Positions 1 through 8,865 of a DNA stretch of 64,000 nt are shown piece after piece. Source of the DNA: Xanthomonas hortorum pv. cynarae (lineage in GTDB: Bacteria > Pseudomonadota > Gammaproteobacteria > Xanthomonadales > Xanthomonadaceae). Below the pieces are notes generated by a model that saw only the letters and a list, made by a program, of their open reading frames with translations, searched no databases and was not told the DNA's origin. A program made the translations under genes and the position numbers. Positions within the stretch are counted from its first letter, which is position 1; each line of letters begins with the position of its first letter. The stretch lies in assembly GCF_002939985.1 (NCBI RefSeq), contig NZ_MDFM01000004.1:1-64000 (forward strand), in the 5' to 3' direction.

Positions 1-84
1 CAAACTGCTCACGGCTGATGTCACTGGGATAGCGTGCTCTCATCTCCATATGATCGGATATTTCGGGCAGACTTTGAACAGGTT

Positions 85-143
85 CTAAGAGCCAACATGG
101 ACGTACTTGCGGCGTGTCCCGCGATGGTGGGCGGGCAAGGGCC
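85..143 (+). repeat. Half copy of palindromic repeat family A
   Basis: This matches the right half of the 108-base element seen complete at 27901-28008 (common core GGACGTACTTGCGGCGTGTC). The left arm and most of the inner hairpin are missing, so it cannot fold like the full copies. I see no convincing gene in 1-253. Confidence 0.75.
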
Positions 144-253
144 CCGCAGCCAAGCCCCAGATCATCGGCCCTACAGACAAGCCGAAAATCATCCGCTCCG
201 CCCTACACCGGAGCGCAGCCGTTTTGTCAGCCGCTCTCAGCCCACGTAAGTAA

Positions 254-1684
254 TCAGCGACCGTCCCGCAGACGGCTGTGGCGATAGCCGTAGCCGAAAT
301 AGACCACCAGCCCGACCAGCGTCCACACCCCCATCAACATCCAGTTGTGCAGCGTCATCGCCGACAGCAGGGCCAGACAGCTCAACACACCGGCGCTGCA
401 GATCAGCCAGGCTACCGGCATGCGGAACGGGCGCGGCAGTTCCGGGTGGGTGCGGCGCAGGATCAACACGCCCGCGCACACCGCCGCGAACGCGATCAGC
501 GTGCCCATCGAGGTCAACTCACCCAATACATCCAGCGGGAACACCGCCGCCAGCAAGGCAATGCCAACACCGGTGATCACGGTATTGACGTGCGGGGTGC
601 GGTACTTGGGATGGATGCGGGTGAAGATCGATGGCAGCAGCCCATCGCGCGCAATGATCATGAAGATGCGCGGCTGCCCGATGATCATCACCAGCACCAC
701 CGACGACAGCCCGATCAACGCACCCACTTCCACGATCACCCGCAACCAGGCCAGCTGCGGATGCGCCGCCACCGCAGTCACCACCGGCTCGTCGGTACCC
801 AGCAAGGTGTAGGGCACCAGCCCGGTCATCACCGCCGCCATCGCGATGTAGAGCACGGTGCAGATGACCAGCGACAGGATCATGCCGATCGGCAGATCGC
901 GTTGCGGGCGGTGCGATTCCTGCGCCGCCACCGACACTGCCTCAAAGCCGATATAGGCGAAAAACACCATCGCCGCGCCGCGTAGCACGCCTTCCATGCC
1001 GTACTTGCCCGGGCCTTCGTTGGCCGGAATGAACGGGTGCCAGTTGGCGGTGTCCACGTATTTCCAGCCCACCCCGATCACCAGCAGGATCAGCCCGGTC
1101 TTGAGGATCACCATGGCCATGTTCATCGCCGACGATTTGCGGATGCCCACATAACAGAGCCAGGTCAGCAGCAGCACGATCCCGGCCGCGGGCAGGTTGG
1201 CGATCGCGCCGGTGCGCTGCAGCTTGCCGTCCAGCGGCGCACTGACCAGGGCGGCCGGCAGATGGATGTCGAAATGTTCCAGCAGGCTGAGGAAATAGCC
1301 GGTCCAGCTGACCGCTACCGCCGAGGCGGACACGCCGTATTCCAGCACCAGCATCCAGCCGATGAACCAGGCCGCTAGCTCGCCGAAGGTGGCGTAGGTA
1401 TAGGTGTAGGCACTGCCGGAGACCGGCACCATCGCGGCAAACTCGGCGTAGGCCATCGCGCAGAACGCGCAGCACACCGCCGCCAGCACGAACGACAGCA
1501 TGATCGCCGGGCCGGCATGGTCGGCGGCCGCCTGGCCGGTGATGACGAAGATGCCGCCGCCGATCACTGCGCCAATGCCCAGTGCAGTCAATCCCCACGG
1601 CCCGAGCGCGCGTTGCAGGCCGAGCCCGTCGGCCGCCTCATGGCTGGCGTGCGGGTGTTTGGTGGCCCAGAGTTGCTTGAACAT
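254..1684 (-). CDS. APC-family amino acid permease
   Basis: A 476-residue inner-membrane amino acid transporter of the amino acid-polyamine-organocation (APC) superfamily. About 12 hydrophobic segments run through the protein. The first carries the family glycine signature GIGAVIGGGIFVITG, and a later segment reads YIGFEAVSVAAQE, typical of cationic amino acid transporter-like members. I start it at MFKQLWATK because AGGAA lies just upstream; the frame extends 22 residues further but that part is arginine-rich and unlike the family. It follows a close paralog (1794-3266) on the same strand with 109 bases between them, consistent with an old tandem duplication and possible cotranscription. The substrate cannot be read from sequence. 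Confidence 0.9.
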   Translation of the reverse strand: MFKQLWATKHPHASHEAADGLGLQRALGPWGLTALGIGAVIGGGIFVITGQAAADHAGPAIMLSFVLAAVCCAFCAMAYAEFAAMVPVSGSAYTYTYATFGELAAWFIGWMLVLEYGVSASAVAVSWTGYFLSLLEHFDIHLPAALVSAPLDGKLQRTGAIANLPAAGIVLLLTWLCYVGIRKSSAMNMAMVILKTGLILLVIGVGWKYVDTANWHPFIPANEGPGKYGMEGVLRGAAMVFFAYIGFEAVSVAAQESHRPQRDLPIGMILSLVICTVLYIAMAAVMTGLVPYTLLGTDEPVVTAVAAHPQLAWLRVIVEVGALIGLSSVVLVMIIGQPRIFMIIARDGLLPSIFTRIHPKYRTPHVNTVITGVGIALLAAVFPLDVLGELTSMGTLIAFAAVCAGVLILRRTHPELPRPFRMPVAWLICSAGVLSCLALLSAMTLHNWMLMGVWTLVGLVVYFGYGYRHSRLRDGR

Positions 1685-1700
1685 GCAGCGGTTCCTGTTG

Positions 1701-1797
1701 AATCCCTGCACATGGCGGTGCGGGCGTGTGCGAGGGGTTCGCGTTACCAAATCCCCGCATGTGGAGGTGCGGGCTCTTGCGAGGGACTCGCAGTTAC
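1701..1797. repeat. Imperfect 47-base tandem repeat between the permease genes
   Basis: Two adjacent copies, 1701-1747 and 1750-1797, share most positions (for example AATCCC.GCA, GGTGCGGGC and GCGAGGG). Each contains a short CCCGCA/TGCGGG hairpin. The second copy runs into the stop codon of the upstream permease. It fills most of the intergenic space. Confidence 0.7.
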
Positions 1798-3266
1798 ACC
1801 TTACGGGCCAGACGGCTATGGCGGATGCCGTAACCGAAATAGATAAACAGACCGATCACGGTCCAGCCCACGAACACTTTCCAGTGCTCCTGGAAGGCCT
1901 GGAAGAACAGGAACAGGCAGGCCAGCGCGCCCAGCGGGCAGATCACCATCGCCAGCGGCACCCGGAACGGGCGCTCCAGCTCGGGCTTGGTGAAGCGCAA
2001 GACCATCACGCCGGCGCACACGGTGGCGAAGGCGAGCAGGGTGCCCATCGACACCAGTTCGCCCAACACGCTGAGCGGGATCAACCCGGCCAGTAGCGCC
2101 GCGACCACGCCGACGAAGATCGTGCCGACGTAGGGCGTGTGGAACTTCGGATGCACCTTGCCGAACAGTTTGGGCATCAACCCGTCCTTGGCCATGGTGT
2201 AGAAGATGCGCGGCTGCGCCATCAGCATCACCAGCACCACCGAGGACAGGCCGGCGATCGCACCGATTTCCACGGCGGTCTTGAGCCAGGTCAGCTGCGG
2301 GTGCGCTTCCAGTGCGGTGGCCACCGGCTTGGCGGTGCCAAGCTGGGTGTAGGGCAGCAAGCCGGTCAATACCGCGCAGACGATGATGTAGATGACGGTG
2401 CAGACCGCCAGCGACACCAGGATGCCGATCGGCATGTTCTTCTGCGGATCCTTGGTCTCGCCAGCGGAGGTAGAGACCGCGTCGAAACCGATGTAAGAGA
2501 AGAACACGATGGACGCCGCACGGAATACCCCGTCCCAGCCGAACTTGCCCGGCCCGGTGTTTTCCGGGATGAAGGGGTGCCAGTTGGCCGGGTCGATATA
2601 CGAAATGCCGAAGCCGACGAACAGGCAGATCACCACCACCTTGATCGCCACCACGATTGCATTGGCGAACGCCGACTGGGTGACGCCGACGTAGCACAGC
2701 ATGCTCACTGCAGCCACGATCAGTACGGCCGGCAGGTTGATGAGGTTGCCGGAGCTGACGAAGTTATGGCCGTCCCAGGCCAATGGCGCACCGGCCAGTT
2801 CCGCCGGGAACGGCAATCCGAGCGTGCCGGTCAAAAAGCTGATCAGGTAGGCAGACCAGCCGACGGCGACGCTGGAGCCGGCGAACAGGTATTCCAGTAC
2901 CAGGCACCAGCCGATGAACCAGGCGATGCCCTCGCCGAGCGTGGCATATGAATACGAATAGGCACTGCCGGACACCGGCATCATCGCGGCAAACTCGGCG
3001 TAGCACAGGCCGGCGAACGCGCAGGCGATGCCGGCAAACACGAACGACAGCATCACCGCCGGTCCTGCGTGGTTGGCAGCGGCCTGGCCGGTCAGCACGA
3101 AGATGCCGGCGCCGATCACCGCGCCGATGCCAAGCATGATCAGATGCTTGGCAGTGAGGGTGCGTTGCAGTGTGGCCTCGCCTTGCAGGCTGCCTTCGAC
3201 CGGTTCGCCCGCATCGACACGTCCGGCGGGTTCGATCGGTTTGACCCTCAACAAAGACTTCAGCAT
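1794..3266 (-). CDS. APC-family amino acid permease (paralog)
   Basis: A 490-residue inner-membrane transporter closely related to the next gene downstream. The first membrane segment carries GIGAVIGAGIFVLTG and a central segment reads YIGFDAVSTSAGE, both APC family hallmarks; about 12 hydrophobic spans are visible. I chose the start MLKSLLRVK because AGGG lies 9 bases upstream and the analogous start in the paralog is MFKQLW; an in-frame ATG three codons earlier sits directly on the ribosome binding site. A divergent Nudix gene begins 182 bases away, so the spacer probably holds promoters for both. Substrate unknown; cationic or neutral amino acids are plausible. Confidence 0.9.
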   Translation of the reverse strand: MLKSLLRVKPIEPAGRVDAGEPVEGSLQGEATLQRTLTAKHLIMLGIGAVIGAGIFVLTGQAAANHAGPAVMLSFVFAGIACAFAGLCYAEFAAMMPVSGSAYSYSYATLGEGIAWFIGWCLVLEYLFAGSSVAVGWSAYLISFLTGTLGLPFPAELAGAPLAWDGHNFVSSGNLINLPAVLIVAAVSMLCYVGVTQSAFANAIVVAIKVVVICLFVGFGISYIDPANWHPFIPENTGPGKFGWDGVFRAASIVFFSYIGFDAVSTSAGETKDPQKNMPIGILVSLAVCTVIYIIVCAVLTGLLPYTQLGTAKPVATALEAHPQLTWLKTAVEIGAIAGLSSVVLVMLMAQPRIFYTMAKDGLMPKLFGKVHPKFHTPYVGTIFVGVVAALLAGLIPLSVLGELVSMGTLLAFATVCAGVMVLRFTKPELERPFRVPLAMVICPLGALACLFLFFQAFQEHWKVFVGWTVIGLFIYFGYGIRHSRLARKV

Positions 3267-3447
3267 TCGGTACATCCCTAAGTGGCAAAGCTAAGGCGCA
3301 GGCGCCCGGACGAAGGTGGTGCGCCGCATCCCGGTGGGACAGGCAAGCGGCCTACCTTGCCAAAGCTACGCGCTCACGACAAGCACGTACGCAGCATGAA
3401 CGACGATAATGAGCGCCTGGCCCGCAACGGGCGACCGAGAACGACAG

Positions 3448-4008
3448 ATGGTGGATGCGACGCTGCAACAGCAATTGGCTGCCTATCGCGCACGCTGGCC
3501 GGACGAAGCCGAGTTGGCCGAGCAATTCGCGCAACTGCTGGACGATGCCAGTAATCCATTCGTGCGCGAGCGTGTCGAAGGTCATTTCACCGGTTCTGCG
3601 TGGGTGGTCAGCGCCGATGGCACGCGCGCGCTGCTGACCCATCACCGCAAGCTGCAGCGTTGGCTGCAGCTGGGCGGACACGCCGACGGCGACCGCGATC
3701 TGGCGCAGGTCGCTTTGCGCGAGGCGCAGGAGGAGTCTGGATTGAGCGGGCTGCGCCTGGCGGAGCCGGCAATCTTTGACCTGGACCGGCACTGGATTCC
3801 AGCAAGGGGCGAGGTGGCCGGGCATTGGCACTACGATGCGCGCTATTTGGTGGTCGCCGGCGAGAACGAGCACTTCCAGGTCAGCGAGGAGTCGCTGGCC
3901 CTGGCTTGGAGGCCGATCGCCGAACTGCTCGCGGAACCGGACCTGGATACCTCCTTGCGGCGAATGGCGCGGAAGTGGGTGGCGCGCCCATTGGTCTGGC
4001 TGAGCTGA
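3448..4008 (+). CDS. Nudix hydrolase
   Basis: A 186-residue cytosolic Nudix family protein that should cleave a nucleoside-diphosphate-linked substrate. The Nudix box lies near residues 72-95 with the core LREAQEESGL; the usual glutamate after the opening GG is weakly conserved (GGHADGDRDL). The start at ATG (MVDATLQQQL) is preferred over an in-frame upstream ATG at 3409, whose extra 13 residues look non-conserved. It is monocistronic: a divergent permease lies upstream and a convergent gene ends 62 bases downstream. The substrate is not predictable. Confidence 0.88.
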   Translation: MVDATLQQQLAAYRARWPDEAELAEQFAQLLDDASNPFVRERVEGHFTGSAWVVSADGTRALLTHHRKLQRWLQLGGHADGDRDLAQVALREAQEESGLSGLRLAEPAIFDLDRHWIPARGEVAGHWHYDARYLVVAGENEHFQVSEESLALAWRPIAELLAEPDLDTSLRRMARKWVARPLVWLS

Positions 4009-4070
4009 CAAGAGGTTCCGAGGCACCGCCAGTGTATCGCTGCAGGACTGATGCGCCCGAAGCGCGAGTT

Positions 4071-5375
4071 CTAGGGTCTGCAGCGATCTATGGAATCGGA
4101 TAGCGGCTGCGAATGGGTGGCAGCCCCTCGATCACCGCTCAGCGCGACATTACCAATGTGCCGTGCCCGCAGCCGGATGCTGGACGCGTCGATGTCGTCG
4201 CTATCGATCATCTCGTCAATCAGTTCCCCGTGCCGGATCGTCAGCGTCTGTGCGCTCACGTTGGCAACATCCTGTAGATCCAGAGCAATCTTGCTCTTGC
4301 CGATAGACGGTGCGTCCAGGGTTTCATCGACCAATTCTCCCTCGTCGATACGCACGCAGCCGTTGCCCCGGACGTTTCCGGAATCGCGCAGCCTGACCTT
4401 GACCTTGCTATTGCGAATGCGCTTTGCGTCGATCGGTTCATCGATCAGTTCTGCATTATCGATGACCAGCGCCTGGTGTGCATGAAGGTTACCGCTCTGG
4501 CGCATGGTCACGCGAACATCGGCTCGCTCCAGAGACGGCGTCTCCACGATACTGCTCAATAACGCGCCTTGTCTGATCTCGATCCTGCCTGCCTCGACAT
4601 TTGCGGCCTGGTCGAGATGCACGCCGGTCGTGCCGCTTCGCATCGACGAGACAAGCGAGGCATACGGCAAATAGGCTCGATCGATTTTCAGCGTACCTTG
4701 ACTGCCTAGAACGTTTGCACTCCGGCGCAGTTCGATGGCGATCGCAGGGGCCACCGAGGGATTGGACGTGCGTATGTCCATGAATGAACTCAGGCTCGGC
4801 GGCATCGGGCCGGTACGGCCGATGCGGACTTCAGCGCCAGGCTGAGATAGCAGGATGTTCGCTGAATCTTCAATCGCTATCCGAATATACGCATTTTTGC
4901 CCACCGGTCCTGTCACCAGACTCATCGGCGCTTGCGCAGCGCTGTCGTCACTGATATCGAGCAGGCCTGAGACGTGGAGGTTGCCACTGTGGCGGACGAG
5001 CAGCCGGACGTCGGCGGACCGTCCTATGCCATACACCAGCAAAGGCAACAACGAAGCTGTCATGCGGGCATTATCCACGCTGGCATTGCGCTCGTTGCAC
5101 ACGGCAATGGAGACGTTTTGTCCATCGCCGATCATGACGGCGTCGGCCGTTGCAAGTCTCTTCCAAGGGCCGGCGTTGAAAGAAATGAAGCGGCCTGCCG
5201 TCGCGGGCCGTGTTGCCGTGCATGCCCTCGGTAGAGCAAAGCGAGAGCGAGGCTCCAAGACACTGGCCTGCGCGTACGTGCTATGCAGCAACGCCAGCGT
5301 GATGAAAAAAACGATCTGCTCGATGTGTCTGGCGACCTTCGGCGAAGACCACGCGCTATGAAACCTGCTCCTCAT
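4071..5375 (-). CDS. Exported protein made of ~37-residue repeats, unknown function
   Basis: I do not recognise this 434-residue protein. The N-terminus has an arginine-rich stretch, a hydrophobic core (IVFFITLALLHST) and a likely signal peptidase site at AQA-S, so export is expected. From about residue 120 to the end it is built of about eight degenerate repeats of roughly 37 residues, each with a core like (V/I)x(V/L)xLRxSGNV followed by an I/L-rich strand. The last units add GELIDExIDA. The regular Asn-Val ladder suggests a beta-solenoid, but that is inference. I start at MRSRFHSAW, preceded by GGGACG; an upstream ATG would add 23 residues before the signal peptide. Codon use looks less GC-biased than that of the neighbours, so transfer is possible. 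Flanked by Nudix and serA genes with no operon partner. Confidence 0.7.
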   Translation of the reverse strand: MRSRFHSAWSSPKVARHIEQIVFFITLALLHSTYAQASVLEPRSRFALPRACTATRPATAGRFISFNAGPWKRLATADAVMIGDGQNVSIAVCNERNASVDNARMTASLLPLLVYGIGRSADVRLLVRHSGNLHVSGLLDISDDSAAQAPMSLVTGPVGKNAYIRIAIEDSANILLSQPGAEVRIGRTGPMPPSLSSFMDIRTSNPSVAPAIAIELRRSANVLGSQGTLKIDRAYLPYASLVSSMRSGTTGVHLDQAANVEAGRIEIRQGALLSSIVETPSLERADVRVTMRQSGNLHAHQALVIDNAELIDEPIDAKRIRNSKVKVRLRDSGNVRGNGCVRIDEGELVDETLDAPSIGKSKIALDLQDVANVSAQTLTIRHGELIDEMIDSDDIDASSIRLRARHIGNVALSGDRGAATHSQPLSDSIDRCRP

Positions 5376-5667
5376 CCGTATCGTCCCTATTAGGAAAGCG
5401 GCTGCTTGAAAGAGGTGGCGCTGCGAACGCTGCCTTGTTCGCACACTAGCACTGGATGCGATCGGAACGTGTGCCTGATGCCAGGTATCGGATGCTGCGC
5501 AGCCTCGCTCTCATTGTCTGCGCAATGTCGAGACGATGTGCACGATGCTGGATCGGGAGGTCAGCTCCAGCACATGCCCGCTGCTTTGCCTCGCGAAAAC
5601 GTTCCTACGCAGTCAGAGAGCATGCGTAGCGTAAAGCGGTGCGGATATCGGGCGGCGATATCCACCC

Positions 5668-6909
5668 TCAATACAGGATGCGCGTCCGCAAGGTGCCCTG
5701 GATCTGGGCTAATCCTTCCTTCAACGCGGTGGCCTGCGCCTCGCTGGCGCTGACATCGATCACCACGTAACCCACCTTGGCGTCGGTGCGCAGGAACTGG
5801 CCGTCGATGTTGACGTTATGGCGCGAGAACAGTTCGTTGATCTTGGACAGCACGCCCGGCACGTTGCGGTGGATATGCAGCAAGCGCAGGCTGTCGGGAT
5901 GTTCGGGCAGGGTGACTTCAGGGAAATTCACCGCCGACAAGGTGCTGCCGTTGTCGCTGTAGCGCACCAGTTTGGCGGCCACTTCGACACCGATATTGTC
6001 CTGCGCTTCCAGCGTGCTGCCGCCCACGTGCGGGGTCAGGATCACGTTGTCGTGCGCAATCAACGGGGATTCGAACGCATCGCCGTTGCCCTTGGGCTCG
6101 ATCGGGAACACGTCCACCGCCGCGCCGCCGATCTGGCCGGAGGTCAGCGCCGCATCCAGCGCGTCGATATCGATGACGGTGCCGCGCGAGGCGTTGATCA
6201 GATGCGCGCCATGCTTCATGCGGGCAATTTCTGCAGCGCCGATCATGTCCTTGGTGGACGGTGTTTCGGGCACGTGCAAGGTCACCACGTCCGAGCGCGC
6301 CAGCAGGTCGTTCAGATCGATCGCCGCACGCGCGTTGCCCAGCGACAGCTTGGTTTCGATGTCGTGGAAGATCACCTGCATGCCCAAGGATTCGGCCAGC
6401 ACGCCGACCTGCGTGCCGATATGCCCGTAACCGACGATGCCCAGCACCTTGCCGCGCGTTTCGTGGCTGCCGGCGGCCGACTTGGACCAGTCGCCGCGAT
6501 GGCATTCGGCGTTTTTCTGCGGAATACCGCGCAACAACAGGATGGCCTCGGCGATGACCAGTTCGGCCACGCTGCGGGTATTGGAGTAGGGCGCGTTGAA
6601 GACCGGAATGCCGGCCAGCTCGGCCGTGTCCAGCTCGACCTGGTTGGTGCCGATGCAGAAGCAGCCAATGGCGATCAAGCGCTTGGCATGCGCCAGCACC
6701 TCGGCACTCAATTGCGTGCGCGAGCGGATGCCGACGATGTGCGCCTCGGCGATACGCGCGATGAGTTCGTCTTCCGGCAACGACTTGGCATGCAGTTCGA
6801 TCTGCGAATAACCGGCGGCGCGCAGCACATCCACGGCGGTCTGGCTGATTCCTTCCAGCAATAGGACGCGGATGTCCTGCTTGGGAAACGAGGTTCTCTT
6901 CGGCGACAT
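5668..6909 (-). CDS. serA: D-3-phosphoglycerate dehydrogenase
   Basis: A 413-residue NAD-dependent dehydrogenase catalysing the first committed step of serine synthesis (3-phosphoglycerate to 3-phosphohydroxypyruvate); this enzyme class also reduces 2-oxoglutarate to D-2-hydroxyglutarate. The nucleotide-binding motif GIVGYGHIGTQVG lies near residues 155-167, followed by substrate-domain motifs such as NASRGTVID and TPHVGGST. The last ~75 residues form an ACT regulatory domain (HIHRNVPGVLSKIN). Length matches the ACT-containing SerA class. I start at MSPKRTSFPK. It is divergent from a D-2-hydroxyacid dehydrogenase gene, with 209 bases between the starts, a functionally sensible pair. Confidence 0.95.
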   Translation of the reverse strand: MSPKRTSFPKQDIRVLLLEGISQTAVDVLRAAGYSQIELHAKSLPEDELIARIAEAHIVGIRSRTQLSAEVLAHAKRLIAIGCFCIGTNQVELDTAELAGIPVFNAPYSNTRSVAELVIAEAILLLRGIPQKNAECHRGDWSKSAAGSHETRGKVLGIVGYGHIGTQVGVLAESLGMQVIFHDIETKLSLGNARAAIDLNDLLARSDVVTLHVPETPSTKDMIGAAEIARMKHGAHLINASRGTVIDIDALDAALTSGQIGGAAVDVFPIEPKGNGDAFESPLIAHDNVILTPHVGGSTLEAQDNIGVEVAAKLVRYSDNGSTLSAVNFPEVTLPEHPDSLRLLHIHRNVPGVLSKINELFSRHNVNIDGQFLRTDAKVGYVVIDVSASEAQATALKEGLAQIQGTLRTRILY

Positions 6910-7118
6910 GAGGGGGGCGTACTGCAGCAATCGGGTCGGCAACTATGCCAGATGGGGTGCCGGATTTGGCGGCCGCAACGCAGTGTTTGCGCAGGCAAAG
7001 CCCTTGCGGTGCAACGGTTTCAGTTGAATCCAACACTGCAGCTTCAGTACGTGCGGCTGCTGGACGAGGCTGGCGCACACTGGCAGGCTGTGCGGTTCCT
7101 ACCGCAGCGCCGCGTGCC

Positions 7119-8537
7119 ATGACCGATCCCCGCATCCTTTCGTTGCAACAGGCCGTGCCTGCGTTGCGTTTGAAAACCGAGCCGGCCGACCTGGAGCATT
7201 ACGGCCGCGACTGGACGCGGCGCTGGACGCCCAACCCGCTCGCGATTGCCTTGCCCGGTTCGGTGGACGAGGTGCAGGCCGTGGTGCGCTGGGCAAATGC
7301 GCAAGGTGTGGCAGTGGTGCCGTCGGGCGGGCGCACCGGGTTGTCCGGCGGTGCGGTGGCGGCCAACGGCGAGCTGGTACTCAGCCTGGAGCGTCTAAAC
7401 AAGCCGCTGGAGTTCAACGCGGTGGACCGCACGCTCGCCGTGCAGGCCGGCATGCCGCTGGAAGCGGTGCACAACGCCGCACGCGAACATGGCTTGGTCT
7501 ATCCGGTGGATTTCGCTGCGCGCGGTTCGTGTTCGATCGGCGGCAATATCGCCACCAATGCCGGCGGCATCCGGGTGATTCGTTACGGCAATACGCGCGA
7601 ATGGGTGGCAGGCTTGAAGGTGGTCAGCGGCGCTGGCGAATTGCTCGAGCTCAACAATGCGCTGGTGAAAAATTCCAGTGGCTACGACTTCCGTCATCTG
7701 ATGATCGGCTCCGAAGGCACGCTCGGCATCGTGGTCGAAGCGACACTGCGGCTGACCGACCCGCCGCCGCCGAGCAACGTGATGCTGCTGGCGCTGCCGT
7801 CCTTCGATGTATTGATGCAGGTGTTTGCCGCGTTCCGCGCGCAGCTGCGCCTGGAAGCGTTCGAATTCTTCACCGACCGCGCGCTGGAACATGTGCTGGC
7901 GCATGGCGCACAGGCGCCATTTGCGGAATTCCACCCCTATTACGTGGTCACCGAATTCGCTGCTGGCGACGAGGTGCAGGAAGCCGCCGCGATGGCGGCG
8001 TTCGAGACCTGCATGGAGCAGGGCTGGGTCAGCGACGGCGTGATCAGCCAGAGCGATGCGCAGGCTGCGCAGCTGTGGCGGCTGCGCGAAGGCATTACCG
8101 AAGCATTGGCGCGCTACACGCCCTATAAAAACGATGTGTCGGTGCGCATCTCGGCAATGCCGGCGTTTATGGCCGAAACGCAGGCGTTGTTGCATGACGC
8201 CTATCCGCATTTCGATGTGGTGTGGTTCGGCCATATCGGCGACGGTAATCTGCACATCAATGTGCTCAAGCCGGATGACATGACGCAGGCCGATTTCGTT
8301 GCTGCCTGCGACCACGTCACCAAGCTGCTGGCGCAGGCCTTGCAGCGTTTTAGTGGCAGTATTTCTGCCGAACACGGGATTGGGTTGGTCAAGAAGGCGT
8401 ACCTGTGGAGCACGCGCTCTGCAGCGGAAATCGCCTTGATGCGCGGCATCAAACATGTGCTCGATCCTCATCTTTTGCTGAATCCCGGCAAGCTGTTCGA
8501 GATGGACGAGCTGCCCGGCACCACGCGCGCCGGTTAG
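7119..8537 (+). CDS. FAD-binding D-2-hydroxyglutarate dehydrogenase (probable)
   Basis: A 472-residue FAD-linked oxidase of the GlcD/D-lactate dehydrogenase family. The N-terminal FAD_binding_4 domain has PSGGRTGLSGGAV near residue 70. The C-terminal FAD-oxidase domain has GHIGDGNLHIN and SAEHGIGLVKK, which supply metal and substrate ligands in the family. The start MTDPRILSLQQ is chosen because the 58-residue in-frame extension is low-complexity and unlike the family. It is divergent from serA. In Pseudomonas a homologous enzyme oxidises the D-2-hydroxyglutarate made by SerA and so drives serine synthesis, so this substrate is the most likely by context; D-lactate or glycolate remain possible. 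Confidence 0.85.
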   Translation: MTDPRILSLQQAVPALRLKTEPADLEHYGRDWTRRWTPNPLAIALPGSVDEVQAVVRWANAQGVAVVPSGGRTGLSGGAVAANGELVLSLERLNKPLEFNAVDRTLAVQAGMPLEAVHNAAREHGLVYPVDFAARGSCSIGGNIATNAGGIRVIRYGNTREWVAGLKVVSGAGELLELNNALVKNSSGYDFRHLMIGSEGTLGIVVEATLRLTDPPPPSNVMLLALPSFDVLMQVFAAFRAQLRLEAFEFFTDRALEHVLAHGAQAPFAEFHPYYVVTEFAAGDEVQEAAAMAAFETCMEQGWVSDGVISQSDAQAAQLWRLREGITEALARYTPYKNDVSVRISAMPAFMAETQALLHDAYPHFDVVWFGHIGDGNLHINVLKPDDMTQADFVAACDHVTKLLAQALQRFSGSISAEHGIGLVKKAYLWSTRSAAEIALMRGIKHVLDPHLLLNPGKLFEMDELPGTTRAG

Positions 8538-8571
8538 TCTCTCACCACCTTCACATGGAATCGATACGCCG

Positions 8572-8865
8572 ATGATGCGCTCTCTCGTGTTTTGCGCTTT
8601 GACGCTGCTGCCGCTGGCAGCTTTCGCAACCAGCCTGGCCGGTACCTCGGCGGGTGCATCGTCGGCCGGTTCGTCCGACAGCAGCAGTTCGGGCGACGAC
8701 AAAGTGGTTGCCGATGCACGCGAAGACGCGGCCGGCTTCGTCGCCAGCGATGGCGCCATCCGTGGCGCGCGTCTGGAAGCGGCGCTGCTGCAGCTGCGTA
8801 GCCGCAACGATGCGGCGCGGCTGTCCAGCGACCTGCAACTGACTCAGTCCATCCTGGCCCAGTGA
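8572..8865 (+). CDS. Small exported protein, DUF2388-like
   Basis: A 97-residue protein with a clear signal peptide (MMRSLVFCALTLLPLAAFA) and a serine-rich linker (SAGSSDSSSSGDD), then a conserved C-terminal segment with DAREDAAGFVASDG and GARLEAALLQLR. This matches my memory of the DUF2388 family of short periplasmic proteins, whose function is unknown. It overlaps the next gene: its TGA shares bases with the GTG start of the DUF4105 protein, so the two are probably translated together. Confidence 0.8.
   Translation: MMRSLVFCALTLLPLAAFATSLAGTSAGASSAGSSDSSSSGDDKVVADAREDAAGFVASDGAIRGARLEAALLQLRSRNDAARLSSDLQLTQSILAQ

Noticed and set aside
34-249. Short open frame at the window start
   Set aside because: It runs through a truncated palindromic repeat and has no family features or ribosome binding site.
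5376-5667. Plant-inducible promoter (PIP) box upstream of the repeat protein
   Set aside because: TTCGC-type half-sites are present but not at the required 15-base spacing.
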